Assembly (NCBI GenBank): GCA_024281055.1 | Contig: JAMXLF010000015.1 | Location: 1 to 64,000, forward strand | Length of the DNA: 64,000 nucleotides | DNA from: Geobacteraceae bacterium | Lineage (GTDB): Bacteria > Desulfobacterota > Desulfuromonadia > Geobacterales > Geobacteraceae | Direction: 5' to 3' | Part shown: in pieces, positions 9,988 through 19,536 of the stretch | Layout of the letters: the number at the start of each line of letters is the position of its first letter | Numbering within the stretch: the stretch's first letter is position 1 | Translations under genes and position numbers: made by a program | The notes under the pieces: generated by a model | What the model saw: only the letters and a program-made list of their open reading frames with translations | What the model was told of the DNA's origin: nothing | Databases searched by the model: none

Positions 9988-10764
9988 TCATCTCAATACC
10001 GCGGTCTTGTCCTTGAGTATCCCCACCAGCTGGTCCACGAGCGCCCCCACCTCCCCTTCGAGGACGATGCCGCCACCTTTCTTGGCGGGAGGATGGAAAC
10101 TGGCCGTGGCCGTGCGCGCCTCTTCCCGGAGGAGATCGCCCACCGGGATCGCTTCGATCTCCTTCTTCTTCGCCTTCATAATGTTGGGGAGGGTCGGGTA
10201 GCGAGGGACGTTGAGCCCCAGTTGGCAGGTGACGAGGGCCGGGGTCTTGACCCGCACCACCCCCTTGACGCCCCCTTCGAGTTCGCGCTTGGCGGTGATG
10301 GTGCCGTTGTCATAGGCAAAGCCGACCAGGGTGGTGGTGCAGGGAAGCCCCAGGTCCTCGGCCACCGTCACCCCGACCTGGGCCGAGCCCCGGTCCTGGG
10401 ACTGCATGCCGGTGAAGATCAGGTCGAACCCCTTGTCCCGGGCGTAGGCGGCGATGATCGCGGCGATCTGCCACGGGTCCTTGAGGGAGGCGGCCGGGTC
10501 CTGGACATGCACCCCCCGGTCGCACCCCATGGCGAGCGCCTTCTTGATCGCCTCCACCACCCGGTCGGGGCCGATGGAGAGGACCGTCACCTCATGGGCG
10601 TCCCCCAGCTGTTCCTTGAGGCGCACCGCCTGCTCGACGGCGTACTCGTCGTATTCGTTCATCCGGAAGGCGAGGTCGGTCTCCTCGAACCAGACCCCGC
10701 TGCCGTTGGGTTTGAACCGGGACTCCATGTCCGGCACCTGCTTGATACATACCAGTATCTTCAT
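9988..10764 (-). CDS. etfB: Electron transfer flavoprotein beta subunit (copy 2)
   Basis: ETF beta subunit, 258 residues from the ATG at 10762-10764 (MKILVCIKQVPD). The frame is open to 10854, but that extension reads the end of the neighbouring oxidoreductase gene. It shows the interface segment TGMQSQDRGSAQVG near residue 120 and VPRYPTLPNIMKAKKK near 195, typical of EtfB. It begins 17 bases after the oxidoreductase stop and is co-directional with it. Confidence 0.93.
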   Translation of the reverse strand: MKILVCIKQVPDMESRFKPNGSGVWFEETDLAFRMNEYDEYAVEQAVRLKEQLGDAHEVTVLSIGPDRVVEAIKKALAMGCDRGVHVQDPAASLKDPWQIAAIIAAYARDKGFDLIFTGMQSQDRGSAQVGVTVAEDLGLPCTTTLVGFAYDNGTITAKRELEGGVKGVVRVKTPALVTCQLGLNVPRYPTLPNIMKAKKKEIEAIPVGDLLREEARTATASFHPPAKKGGGIVLEGEVGALVDQLVGILKDKTAVLR

Positions 10765-10781
10765 ACGATCCTCCGCTTTCG

Positions 10782-12878
10782 TTACTGTGACAGACCTATC
10801 CGCGCGACGAGACCGTACCCTGCGTCTTCCGCAGCGCTGTCTTCGGCGAAGCACTCTTCCACGTGGATCACCTGCCCGTGCCGGTGTGAGTTCGCATGGG
10901 CGAGCCGTTCGGCGACGATCTCGGCCAGGTCGCGGACCCGCAATTCTCCTTCGCAGTCGGCCATCTTGATGCCGTCCTCGAACATGGTGAGACAGAAGGG
11001 GCAGTTGGAGACCAGGAGCGGTGCGCCGGTCTCCCGGGCCATTCCCACCCGCGCCACGCTGATGCGGCTCCCCAGCTTCTCCTCAGCCATGATCCGGCCG
11101 CCGCCCGCACCGCAGCAGAAGCTCTCGTACCCCGATTTCGCCATCTCGGTAAGGCGCCCGCCGGCCGCGGCCAGCACGGTGCGCGGCGCCTCGAAGATGT
11201 CCATGTAGCGGCCGAGATAGCAGGAGTCGTGATAGGTGAAGTCGAACCGGTCGGGGACGAGCGAGAGCCGCTCCTCAGCCAGGAGCCGGCCGATGAAGGT
11301 GGTGTAGTGCTCCACCGGGACGTCGAGGCCCAGGTCGCGGTAGTCGCGCCCCAGCGTGTTGAAGCAGTGGGGGCAGGTGGTGACGATCCGCTTCACCCCG
11401 TATGCCTTGATGGTTTCGATGTTCTCCCGGGCCGTCATCTGGTAGAGGTACTCGTTCCCCAGCTTGCGGACCGGCTCGCCGCAGCACTTCTCCTCCTTGC
11501 CGAGGATGCCGACCTTCACGCCGGCGGCCGCGCAGATCTTCACGAAGTTTTGCGCCACCTCGCGGTTCCGCTTGTCGAAGGAGGCGTAGCAGCCGACGAA
11601 ATAGAGGATATCCACATCGCTGTCCCGCTCCATGAGCGTCACGTCGAGCCCTTCGGCCCATTCCCCGCGGGCGGCGTAGGCCAAGCCGAAGGGGTTGCCG
11701 TTTACTTCCACGTTCCCCACGGCAGTGCGCACCTCGTCGCCTGGGAACGCCCCCTCCATGAGGGTGAGGTTGCGGCGCATCTCGATGATCTTGTTCACGT
11801 GCTCGATGTTCGCCGGGCAGATCTCCTGGCAGGCCCGGCAGGTGGTGCAGGACCAGAGGACGTCCTGGGTGACCGCCTCGCAGAGGTTCGCCTCTGGTGC
11901 TCCGAAGGCGGCCTCTCCCACCTGCTTCACCACCTTCATGGGGGAGAGGGGCTTCTCCGTGGCATAGGCCGGACAGCGGTCCTGGCAGCGCTTGCAGGAG
12001 GTGCAGGCGTCGGCGTCGAAGATGTCCTTCCAGGTGAGGTCGGTCACCCGGGCGGCACCGAACTGCTCGATGCTCTCGTCCTCCAGGTCGATGGTGGCGA
12101 TGGTCCCCTTCGGCTCCAGGGGAGCGAAGAAGCTGTTCACGGCGGTGGTAACCATATGGCGCAGCTTGGTGCGGGGAATGGCACAGAAAAAGCCGAGCAC
12201 CAGGGCGAAATGGACCCACCAGAAGACCTTGTGGGCGGTCTTGATGGACGGAGTGTCGTAGCCCGTGAAGAGCTGGGCCGCCAGGTACCCCACCGGCGAG
12301 AAGCGGGCCAGCTCCGGATTCTGCTGCAGCTCGGTCACGGCCATCCGCGCCCCCTCGATCAGGAAGCCGGTGATGAGGATGGCGAAGAGGAGGACATGCA
12401 CGCGGTAATCGTCGTCCACCACCTCCAGCCCCGCCGGCTTCACCACGAAGCGGCGGATGAAGAGGCCGGCCAGCATCAGGATAGCAAGAAGGCCGGCGCA
12501 GTCGAGGACGAAGGAGTAGGCCTTGTAGAACTCGCCGGAGAGCAGATTCACATGCATGAGAGGGGTGAAGAAATCCGCCTGGAACATGACGATGATCGTC
12601 CCGGCGAACAGGGTGAGGAACCCCCAGAAGAAGAAGGCGTGGGGGATGCCCCCGTCCTTCACCCGGGCCACCTTCACCTGGCCGAATACGTCGGCGAGGA
12701 GCCGGCCGATCCGCTCGTCGTAGCGGTCGAACCGGTTCAGGGGCTTACCCTGGCGGTAGACCTGCAGCCGCTTCACGAAGCCCCAGGCCAGGAACCCGAA
12801 GGCGGCCAGGGTGAGGCAGTACATGGGGAGGACGACTCCGTGGCCGATGTTCCAATAGATTTCGCGGGTTGCTTCCAT
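10782..12878 (-). CDS. Membrane ETF:menaquinone oxidoreductase-like Fe-S protein
   Basis: Full-length 698-residue relative of the partial protein at 1-1115. The N-terminal ~240 residues hold about six hydrophobic spans (NarI-like, possibly haem-binding). The ferredoxin segment has CTSCKRCQDRCP near 285 and CTTCRACQEICP near 340. Two cysteine-rich CCG domains of the HdrD type follow, with EKCCGEPVRKLGN near 460 and FCCGAGGGR near 605. Its position next to etfB/etfA and two acyl-CoA dehydrogenase genes suits electron transfer from ETF to menaquinone, the hard step when saturated acyl-CoA oxidation is coupled to respiration. Confidence 0.9.
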   Translation of the reverse strand: MEATREIYWNIGHGVVLPMYCLTLAAFGFLAWGFVKRLQVYRQGKPLNRFDRYDERIGRLLADVFGQVKVARVKDGGIPHAFFFWGFLTLFAGTIIVMFQADFFTPLMHVNLLSGEFYKAYSFVLDCAGLLAILMLAGLFIRRFVVKPAGLEVVDDDYRVHVLLFAILITGFLIEGARMAVTELQQNPELARFSPVGYLAAQLFTGYDTPSIKTAHKVFWWVHFALVLGFFCAIPRTKLRHMVTTAVNSFFAPLEPKGTIATIDLEDESIEQFGAARVTDLTWKDIFDADACTSCKRCQDRCPAYATEKPLSPMKVVKQVGEAAFGAPEANLCEAVTQDVLWSCTTCRACQEICPANIEHVNKIIEMRRNLTLMEGAFPGDEVRTAVGNVEVNGNPFGLAYAARGEWAEGLDVTLMERDSDVDILYFVGCYASFDKRNREVAQNFVKICAAAGVKVGILGKEEKCCGEPVRKLGNEYLYQMTARENIETIKAYGVKRIVTTCPHCFNTLGRDYRDLGLDVPVEHYTTFIGRLLAEERLSLVPDRFDFTYHDSCYLGRYMDIFEAPRTVLAAAGGRLTEMAKSGYESFCCGAGGGRIMAEEKLGSRISVARVGMARETGAPLLVSNCPFCLTMFEDGIKMADCEGELRVRDLAEIVAERLAHANSHRHGQVIHVEECFAEDSAAEDAGYGLVARIGLSQ

Positions 12879-12882
12879 GATC

Positions 12883-13110
12883 TGTTCCTTCCTTTACGGC
12901 CCTTCGGGCCGCCCGGTTTCCCCCTTCGCCGCAGCCGAGTGAGCAAGGGTGCGGCGGGAAAAGGTCGCCGACTGTCTGAGCGAAGCGAGTTTCGGCGACC
13001 GCCGCCGCGCCCGGCGGAGCGAGGGAAGTCCCGCAGGGACCTGTGGCGTCAGGGGCGCCGTTTTCTTTGCCTTCTTTCTTTTGGGCGAGCAAAAGAAAGA
13101 AGGTGGGTGT
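12883..13110. repeat. Intergenic complex repeat region
   Basis: The 249-base gap between an acyl-CoA dehydrogenase and the oxidoreductase gene is filled with short inverted repeats: GGCCCTTCGGGCC near 12898, GGTCGCCGAC...CGGCGACC near 12963-13002, and TTTCTTTTGGGCGAGCAAAAGAAAG near 13075. No gene was seen in it. Confidence 0.6.
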
Positions 13111-13127
13111 GGGCAAAGCCCACGGTT

Positions 13128-14267
13128 CTAAGCAAGAAGCATTTTGGAGATGACGACGCGCTGGACCTCGTTGGTTCCTTCGTAAATCTCCGTGATCTTC
13201 GCATCGCGGTACATTCTTTCCACCTCGTAATCGGCGATGTACCCGTACCCGCCGTGGATCTGCACCGCCTCCTTGGTAACGTATGTGGCGGTCTCCGATG
13301 CGCACATCTTGCACATGGCCGACTCCATGGCGAAGTTCATCTTGTTGTCCTTCATCCAGGCCGCCTTGTAGGTGATAAGCTTCGCCATCTCGATGCGGGA
13401 ATACATGTCGGCCAGCTTGAACTGGATCGCCTGCAGGTCGCAGATGGGGGCGCCGAACTGCTTGCGCTCCTTCGAGTAGGCGAGCGCCCGGTCGAAAGCC
13501 CCGCCTGCGATGCCGAGCGCCTGGGAGGCGATGCCGATCCGGCCGCCGTTCAGAGTCTCCATGGCGATTTTGAACCCCTGCCCCTCGGAGCCCAGGAGGT
13601 TCGCCGCCGGGATACGCAGGTCGTCGAAGGCGAAGGCGGTTGTGTAGCTGCCGCGGATCCCCATCTTCACCTCGTTCTTGAGGATGGTCACCCCGGGAGA
13701 TTTGAGATCCACGATGAAGGCGGAGATCCCCTTGTGCTTGAGGCTCTTGTCGTGAGTGGCGAAGAGGATGCCGGTCCCGAGGCAGCCGCCGTTGGTGATG
13801 AAGGTCTTGCCGCCATTGATGACGATCTCGTCCCCTTCCCGCTTGTACATGGTCGACATGCCGGAGACGTCGCTCCCCACGTCCGGCTCGGTGAGGAGGA
13901 TGCAGCCGATCTTGCGGCCGGTCGCCAGGTCCGGGAGGAACTGCTTCTTCTGCTCCTCCGTGCCGAAGCGGTAGATGGGGTCACAGGCCAGCGAGGTGTG
14001 CGCGGAGATGAGGACCCCGCTGGAGCCGCACGCCTTGGAGACCTCCTCCACGACGATGGCGTAGGAAAGCATGTCGAGCCCGGCCCCCTCGTATTCCTCC
14101 GGGATGTAGCTCCCCATGAAGCCCATCTCGCTCATCTTCGCGATGAGTTCCTCCGGAATCCTGTGCTCCTCATCGATCTTTATGGCCAGCGGCTTGATCT
14201 CCTTCTCGACGAAGTCACGCACCGAGTCGCGCAATACTTTGTGGTCCTGGCTCAGCTCGAAATTCAT
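13128..14267 (-). CDS. Acyl-CoA dehydrogenase (second copy)
   Basis: FAD-dependent acyl-CoA dehydrogenase, 379 residues from the ATG at 14265-14267 (MNFELSQDHKVLRDSV). The frame remains open to 14630 through a repeat and the next gene, so the longer start is rejected. ILLTEPDVGSDVSGM near residue 125, MGIRGSYTTAF near 205 and the terminal IYEGTNEVQRVVISKMLL with the catalytic Glu near 365 are present. It lies between the crotonase and the oxidoreductase/ETF genes. Confidence 0.92.
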   Translation of the reverse strand: MNFELSQDHKVLRDSVRDFVEKEIKPLAIKIDEEHRIPEELIAKMSEMGFMGSYIPEEYEGAGLDMLSYAIVVEEVSKACGSSGVLISAHTSLACDPIYRFGTEEQKKQFLPDLATGRKIGCILLTEPDVGSDVSGMSTMYKREGDEIVINGGKTFITNGGCLGTGILFATHDKSLKHKGISAFIVDLKSPGVTILKNEVKMGIRGSYTTAFAFDDLRIPAANLLGSEGQGFKIAMETLNGGRIGIASQALGIAGGAFDRALAYSKERKQFGAPICDLQAIQFKLADMYSRIEMAKLITYKAAWMKDNKMNFAMESAMCKMCASETATYVTKEAVQIHGGYGYIADYEVERMYRDAKITEIYEGTNEVQRVVISKMLLA

Positions 14268-14282
14268 GGTCTCCTCCAAATT

Positions 14283-14347
14283 GTTTGTGTAGGGGCAACC
14301 CCATGTGGTTGCCCTTATAACGGGCGGCCACACGGGGCCGCCCCTAC
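14283..14347. repeat. GTAGGGGCRACC-family double hairpin
   Basis: GTAGGGGCAACCCCATGTGG followed by GGGCGGCCACACGGGGCCGCCC and CCTAC gives two stem-loops between crotonase and acyl-CoA dehydrogenase genes. Related units occur near 24725, 27244 and 53296. Confidence 0.75.
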
Positions 14348-14352
14348 GAAAC

Positions 14353-15135
14353 CTATTTCTCTGTAAACACTGCCTTTCGCTTCTCGACGAAGGCAGCCAT
14401 CCCCTCTTTCTGGTCATCTGTAGCGAAGAGAACCCCGAAAAGTGAGGCCTCGTAGCGGAAGCCGTCTTCCTTGCCCATATTGAGGCCGTTGGCGATAGCA
14501 TCCTTGGCATAGGCAACCCCGAGGGTCCCCACGCCGGCGATGGCCGCCGCCGCTTCCCGCGCCTTGGCGAGGAGCTCATCCGGGGCGAACACCTCGTTGA
14601 CGATCCCCCAGGCGAGCGCCTTCTCCGCATCGATCATCTTTCCGGTGAAGATCATCTCGTTGGCCCTGTTGGGGCCGATCAACCGGGCAAGGTTCTGGGT
14701 GCCGCCGAAGCCGGGCATGATGCCGAGGGTCACCTCGGGGAAACCGACCTTTGCCCTGGTGGAGGCATAGATGAAGTCGCACGCCAGGGCCAGCTCCAGC
14801 CCGCCCCCCAAGGCGTAGCCGTTGACCGCGGCGATGACCGGCTTCGTCATCTTCTCGATCAGCATCATCACCCGCTGCCCCTTGAGGCCGAACCGGTGCC
14901 CCTCGTGAGCGGTCATCGTCGCCATCTCCTTGATGTCGGCGCCGGCCACGAACGCCTTCTCGCCGGCCCCAGTCAGTATGACGGCCTTCACAGCATCGTT
15001 CAGGTTCAATTCAAACAGGGCGCACTCCAGCTCCCCCAGCACCTCGCTGTTCAGGGCGTTCAGGGTGCGGGGGCTGTTAATGGTGAGCGTGGCAACGCCG
15101 TCGGCCGTTTCGATGAGCAGATTCTTGAATTCCAT
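14353..15135 (-). CDS. Enoyl-CoA hydratase (crotonase family)
   Basis: Hydrates trans-2-enoyl-CoA to 3-hydroxyacyl-CoA. 260 residues. The oxyanion-hole segment GAGEKAFVAGADI lies near residue 55. The two catalytic glutamates are visible in ALGGGLELALACD near 110 and GFPEVTLGIMPGFGGTQ near 130. It sits between hydroxyacyl-CoA dehydrogenase and acyl-CoA dehydrogenase genes in a beta-oxidation operon. Confidence 0.93.
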   Translation of the reverse strand: MEFKNLLIETADGVATLTINSPRTLNALNSEVLGELECALFELNLNDAVKAVILTGAGEKAFVAGADIKEMATMTAHEGHRFGLKGQRVMMLIEKMTKPVIAAVNGYALGGGLELALACDFIYASTRAKVGFPEVTLGIMPGFGGTQNLARLIGPNRANEMIFTGKMIDAEKALAWGIVNEVFAPDELLAKAREAAAAIAGVGTLGVAYAKDAIANGLNMGKEDGFRYEASLFGVLFATDDQKEGMAAFVEKRKAVFTEK

Positions 15136-15154
15136 GGTTCACTCCTCGCTTGAA

Positions 15155-15244
15155 TTCCCCCTCCCTTGATGGGAGGGGGCAAGGGGGAGGGTGAAAGCGT
15201 TGCCCCCTCTCCCCGACCCTCTCCCACAAGGGGAGAGGGAGGAA
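15155..15244. repeat. GC-rich inverted repeat pair
   Basis: CCCTCCCTTGATGGGAGGG and CCCTCTCCCACAAGGGGAGAGG hairpins lie between the hydroxyacyl-CoA dehydrogenase and crotonase genes. Confidence 0.8.
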
Positions 15245-15248
15245 AACT

Positions 15249-16094
<846 letters not shown>

Positions 16095-16130
16095 ATGTTC
16101 CTCCTGAGGGAAATATCTCGCTAAGAATCT

Positions 16131-16212
16131 TCACCCTCCCCCTCGCCCCCTCCCATCAAGGGAGGGAAAAACACTCCCTCTCCCCTCGTGGGAGAGGGCT
16201 GGGGTGAGGGGC
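16131..16212. repeat. GC-rich inverted repeat pair
   Basis: CCCTCCCATCAAGGGAGGG and CCCTCTCCCCTCGTGGGAGAGGG hairpins lie between thiolase and hydroxyacyl-CoA dehydrogenase genes. Confidence 0.8.
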
Positions 16213-16215
16213 GTT

Positions 16216-17391
16216 TTATACTCTCTCGAATATCACTGCCACCGCTTCTCCCCCGCCGATGCAGAGCGTCGCAAGGCCGTAGCGAGCCTTTCTCCGGTGC
16301 AGCTCACGGATCACCGTGGCCGCCAGACGACCACCACTGGCCCCGATGGGGTGGCCGATGGCGCAGGCGCCGCCGTTGACGTTGACCTTCTCCAGGGGGA
16401 GGCCCAGCCCCTTGACCGCCAGGAGGGCCACGGAGGCGAAGGCCTCGTTGATCTCGAACAGGTCGATGTCGCCCACGGCGAGCCCGGCCCGGGCGCAGAC
16501 CTTTTCGATGGCGGCCACCGGAGCCTCGGGGAAGTTGTCGGGATGCATGCTGGCCGTGGCCGAGGCGACGATCCGCGCCCGGGCGGTAAGGTTATGCCGT
16601 TTCAGCCCCTCCGCGTCGGTCAGAAGCGCCAGGGCCGCGCCGTCGTTGATGGTGGAGGCGTTGCCGGCGGTGATGGTGCCGTCCTTCTTGAAGACCGCCT
16701 TAAGCTGCGGCAGCTTGGCCGGGTCCCCCCGGAACGGTTCCTCGTCGTCACTCAGGGTTTCGTCACCTTTTTTCCCCTTTTTCACCACCGGCACAATTTC
16801 GTCGCGGAACACCCCCTCCTTGACCGCCGCCTGGGCCAACTGGTAGGAGCGCTGGGCAAAGGCGTCCTGCTCTTCCCGCGTCAGGCCGCCGCGCTCCGCG
16901 CTCGCCTCGCCGATGTCTCCCATGTGCCGGCCGGTAAAGGGGTCCTGCAGTCCGTCATAGATCATCAGGTCGAGGAGCTCGCCATGCCCCATCCGGTAGC
17001 CGGCACGGGCCTTCTTCATGATGTAGGGTGCCAGGGACATGTTCTCCATGCCGCCGGCGATCACCACCCGGGAGTTGCCGAGCCGGATCGCGTCCGCGCC
17101 GAGCATGATCGCCTTCAGGCCGCTGCCGCACACCTTGTTGATGGTCAGGGCATGGGCCGCATCAGGAATGCCGGCCGCCCGCATCGCCTGTCGCGCCGGA
17201 GCCTGCCCTGCGCCCCCTGACAGCACCTGGCCGACGATCACTTCATCCACTACGCCGGCATCGAGGCCGGTCTTCTCCACAAGCTTCTGCATGACCGCTG
17301 CCGCCAGCTTCGGCGCCTCTATATCGGCAAGCATCCCACCCAGGGAGCCGAACGGCGTACGCAACGCTTCCACCACAAAGACATCATTCAT
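16216..17391 (-). CDS. Acetyl-CoA acetyltransferase (thiolase)
   Basis: Thiolytic cleavage of acetoacetyl- or 3-ketoacyl-CoA to acetyl-CoA. 391 residues from the ATG at 17389-17391 (MNDVFVVEALRTPFGS). The upstream in-frame start at 17424 lies inside the -10 element and is therefore rejected. Catalytic Cys is in INKVCGSGLKAIM near residue 88, the His in GHPIGASGGR near 350 and the second Cys in CIGGGEAVAV near 380. First gene of the long operon that runs down to the DUF2889 gene. Confidence 0.94.
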   Translation of the reverse strand: MNDVFVVEALRTPFGSLGGMLADIEAPKLAAAVMQKLVEKTGLDAGVVDEVIVGQVLSGGAGQAPARQAMRAAGIPDAAHALTINKVCGSGLKAIMLGADAIRLGNSRVVIAGGMENMSLAPYIMKKARAGYRMGHGELLDLMIYDGLQDPFTGRHMGDIGEASAERGGLTREEQDAFAQRSYQLAQAAVKEGVFRDEIVPVVKKGKKGDETLSDDEEPFRGDPAKLPQLKAVFKKDGTITAGNASTINDGAALALLTDAEGLKRHNLTARARIVASATASMHPDNFPEAPVAAIEKVCARAGLAVGDIDLFEINEAFASVALLAVKGLGLPLEKVNVNGGACAIGHPIGASGGRLAATVIRELHRRKARYGLATLCIGGGEAVAVIFERV

Positions 17392-17422
17392 CGCTTCCCT
17401 CCACCGAGGTAATTTTGGTTCC

Positions 17423-17451
17423 ACTATACATACAGTTTACGTACATGTCAA
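17423..17451 (-). promoter_or_regulatory. Promoter of the thiolase operon with embedded operator
   Basis: On the minus strand a -35 TTGACA (17446-17451), a 17-base spacer and a -10 TATAGT (17423-17428) make an excellent sigma-70 promoter. The spacer holds GTACGTAAAC. The plus-strand string GTTTACGTACATGTCAA (17435-17451) differs by one base from 29029-29045 at the CoA-transferase promoter, which suggests a common regulator. Confidence 0.8.
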
Positions 17452-17649
17452 CCATTTTTATAACACGTTTATACAATATTTAATTTTGCGTGCTTTAGAG
17501 CTACCCCCACTCTTACCACGCAACCCGTGTCAGCCGCCGCTGTGTCGTCTGCGCGCCGTATATAAAAAAGTTTTTTAATGATGTTTATTGTCACACATAA
17601 AAGCCGTGGGTGTGGACTGATCGCCCGAAATAAGTGACGCTCTATGGAC
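17452..17649. other. AT-rich intergenic stretch
   Basis: Part of a 312-base gap between the thiolase and M24 peptidase genes. Apart from the flanking promoter and terminator I see only AT-rich sequence, including ATAAAAAAGTTTTTTAAT near 17563, which could be a weak additional hairpin. Confidence 0.5.
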
Positions 17650-17677
17650 GAAAAAAGGGCAGCCCGTCGGCCGCCCC
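17650..17677 (-). terminator. Rho-independent terminator after the M24 peptidase gene
   Basis: On the minus strand GGGCGGCC-GACG-GGCTGCCC forms an 8-bp stem with one G-U pair, followed by TTTTTT. It closes the long operon that begins at the CoA-transferase promoter near 29040. Confidence 0.8.
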
Positions 17678-17703
17678 CACTCCATCACCCTGGCAGACAC
17701 GCA

Positions 17704-18870
17704 TTACAGATGAACGATCCCGTCGGGGATATCGGTGAGCTTGACGCCACCCCCCTCGCTGACGGCAAAGGTGTTCTCGATGCCGATCACCCCCTGCCCC
17801 GGGATGACGAACTTCGGCTCGATGGCGATGGTCTGCCCCGCCTGGAGCGGCACCTTGAATCCCTGGGCGAGGACCGGGAACTCGTCCAGTTCCAGCCCGA
17901 CCCCGTGGCCGACGAACTTTGCGTTTTCCCCCGGCGCCCCCATGAAGTTCCGGCCGAGCCCGGCCCCCTCCGCCATCTCCAGCGCCTTGAAGAAGAGCTC
18001 TTCGCAGATTGCTCCCGGCTTGAGGTTGGCGGCCAGCCAGTCCTGAATGGCGCACGCGGTAGCGAAGGCCCGTTCCAGCGCGGGGACAAGCTTCCCGATG
18101 ACGAACATCCGCGTCATGTCCACGATGTAACCGTCGAAGACACCGGTGTAATCGATGAGAACCGGCGTGTCGGCGGCGATCGGCTCGATGGAGGCGCCGT
18201 GGGGCGCGGCTGCGGAAAGTCCGCGGCCGGTCACCGGCCCGTCGAAGAAGCCTGGGTCACCCGCCGTGGCCGAAACCGCCAGACCCTGGAAGAGCTCCTG
18301 GTTGAAGGCGCGCATCCGGACATACCCTTCGCCCCCCGCCTTACGCAATCGGCACTCAAACTCCGCCGCCAGGTCGAGCTCCCGCATCCCTACTTTCAGA
18401 AACTCCGGCACCTGCCGGAACACCTTGCCGAGGGCGGCCCCGCTCCGGTGCATCCGCTCCAGCTCCCAAGGGGACTTAACCGAGCGGAGTTCCCGGTTGA
18501 TGACGGAGACGTCCACGAACTCCCGCCCCGGCAGGAGCTTGGCGTAGTAGTTGTACTGCTGGACCGGCAACACGTCGAAGGTGAATCCAACCGTGCGGAC
18601 ATCCTCGCCGAAGAGCTGCGGGAACTCCTTGCTGGACGGGAACGGCCCGGTATCCTCGATGCAGCTCTCTTCCCGGGCACGGGAGAGACTCTTACGAACG
18701 AAGAGGCGAGCATCGCCCCTCGCCGGCACCCAGAGGGTCGCATTCTGGCGCGTGCCGCTGAAGTAGTAGACATCGATGGGATGGACGAGGAGCGCCCCGT
18801 CGATCCCCTTCCCTTGCAAGGCCTCCTGCAGACGGCCGATCCGCTGTGCCACTTCCGTTTTCGTCAGCAT
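17704..18870 (-). CDS. M24 family metallopeptidase (Xaa-Pro aminopeptidase-like)
   Basis: Creatinase/prolidase-fold protein, 388 residues, starting MLTKTEVAQRIGRLQEAL at 18870. The N-terminal ~140-residue domain is followed by the pita-bread catalytic domain. Metal ligands appear in order: the first Asp in VLIDYTGVFDGYIVDMTR near 225-242, the His in FVGHGVGLELDEFP near 305, a Glu in AIEPKFV near 340 and a Glu in GIENTFAV near 352. It overlaps the nitroreductase gene by 7 bases, which implies coupling. Its role in an acyl-CoA operon is unclear. Confidence 0.85.
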   Translation of the reverse strand: MLTKTEVAQRIGRLQEALQGKGIDGALLVHPIDVYYFSGTRQNATLWVPARGDARLFVRKSLSRAREESCIEDTGPFPSSKEFPQLFGEDVRTVGFTFDVLPVQQYNYYAKLLPGREFVDVSVINRELRSVKSPWELERMHRSGAALGKVFRQVPEFLKVGMRELDLAAEFECRLRKAGGEGYVRMRAFNQELFQGLAVSATAGDPGFFDGPVTGRGLSAAAPHGASIEPIAADTPVLIDYTGVFDGYIVDMTRMFVIGKLVPALERAFATACAIQDWLAANLKPGAICEELFFKALEMAEGAGLGRNFMGAPGENAKFVGHGVGLELDEFPVLAQGFKVPLQAGQTIAIEPKFVIPGQGVIGIENTFAVSEGGGVKLTDIPDGIVHL

Positions 18871-19400
18871 TGAGCGCACCCCCATTCGTTGAAGTAGGCG
18901 ATCTCCGCCAGGTCCTTGCGCGGCCGCGCCTTCGGCTCCTGGTCCGGGTAGCCGAGGGGGGTGATCCCCACGACCCGCACGCCAGCCGGGATGCCGAGGG
19001 CACGGCTCACGACGGCCTCGTCGTACAGCCCCATCCAGCAGCTGCCAAGCCCCAGGGCATGGGCAGCAAGGCAGAGGTGCTCGAAGGCGATGGCGGTGTC
19101 GGCGACGAAGTAGTCGATACCGTTCTCCACCCCCGAGTCGGCGGGGTCGGCACAGACGACGATCACCACCGGCGCCGAGGCGATCGCCCTCTTCCCCGGG
19201 TTGTCGTCGGGGAAGGCCGCCAGGAGCGCCTCCCGCTCCTCCATCCCGGTGAGGACGAGAAAGCGCCAGCACTGCATGTTCTTCCACGAGGGGGCGAGCC
19301 GGGCTGCGTCTAGCACCTGCTCGATCTTCGCCCACTCCACCGGAGTATCCTTGTACTTGCGGATGCTGCGGCGGTCTCTGATTACCTCAAAGATATCCAT
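18864..19400 (-). CDS. Nitroreductase family protein
   Basis: FMN-dependent oxidoreductase of the nitroreductase fold, 178 residues from the ATG at 19398-19400 (MDIFEVIRDRRSIRKYKD). The frame open to 19550 reads only the GC-rich repeat. The FMN phosphate-binding RRSIRKY lies at 9-15, and PSWKNMQCWRFLV near 38 and LGLGSCWMG near 120 are typical. The physiological substrate is unknown. It is immediately upstream of, and overlaps, the M24 peptidase gene. Confidence 0.87.
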   Translation of the reverse strand: MDIFEVIRDRRSIRKYKDTPVEWAKIEQVLDAARLAPSWKNMQCWRFLVLTGMEEREALLAAFPDDNPGKRAIASAPVVIVVCADPADSGVENGIDYFVADTAIAFEHLCLAAHALGLGSCWMGLYDEAVVSRALGIPAGVRVVGITPLGYPDQEPKARPRKDLAEIAYFNEWGCAQC

Positions 19401-19426
19401 AAACGAAATCCTCCCTGAAAAACGAT

Positions 19427-19531
19427 TCCCTCCCCCTTGATGGGGGAGGGTCAGGGTGGGGGTGAGCTGGCAGTTTCGCACCAACACATTTTCACCCTCC
19501 CCCTCACCCCCTCCCATCAAGGGAGGGGGAA
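19427..19531. repeat. GC-rich inverted repeat pair
   Basis: CCCTCCCCCTTGATGGGGGAGGG and CCCTCCCATCAAGGGAGGG-type hairpins lie between the thioesterase and nitroreductase genes. Confidence 0.8.
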
Positions 19532-19536
19532 CTCTC

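Noticed and set aside
10896-14366. 1156-codon open frame on the plus strand
   Set aside because: It is antisense to etfB, the oxidoreductase and the acyl-CoA dehydrogenase, with strong family matches on the minus strand. The translation is Gly/Glu/His/Asp-rich, as expected from GC-rich shadows.
17704-19335. A 543-codon frame joining the M24 peptidase to sequence upstream
   Set aside because: The added N-terminus is the nitroreductase gene read in another frame. The ATG at 18870 starts a normal-length M24 protein.
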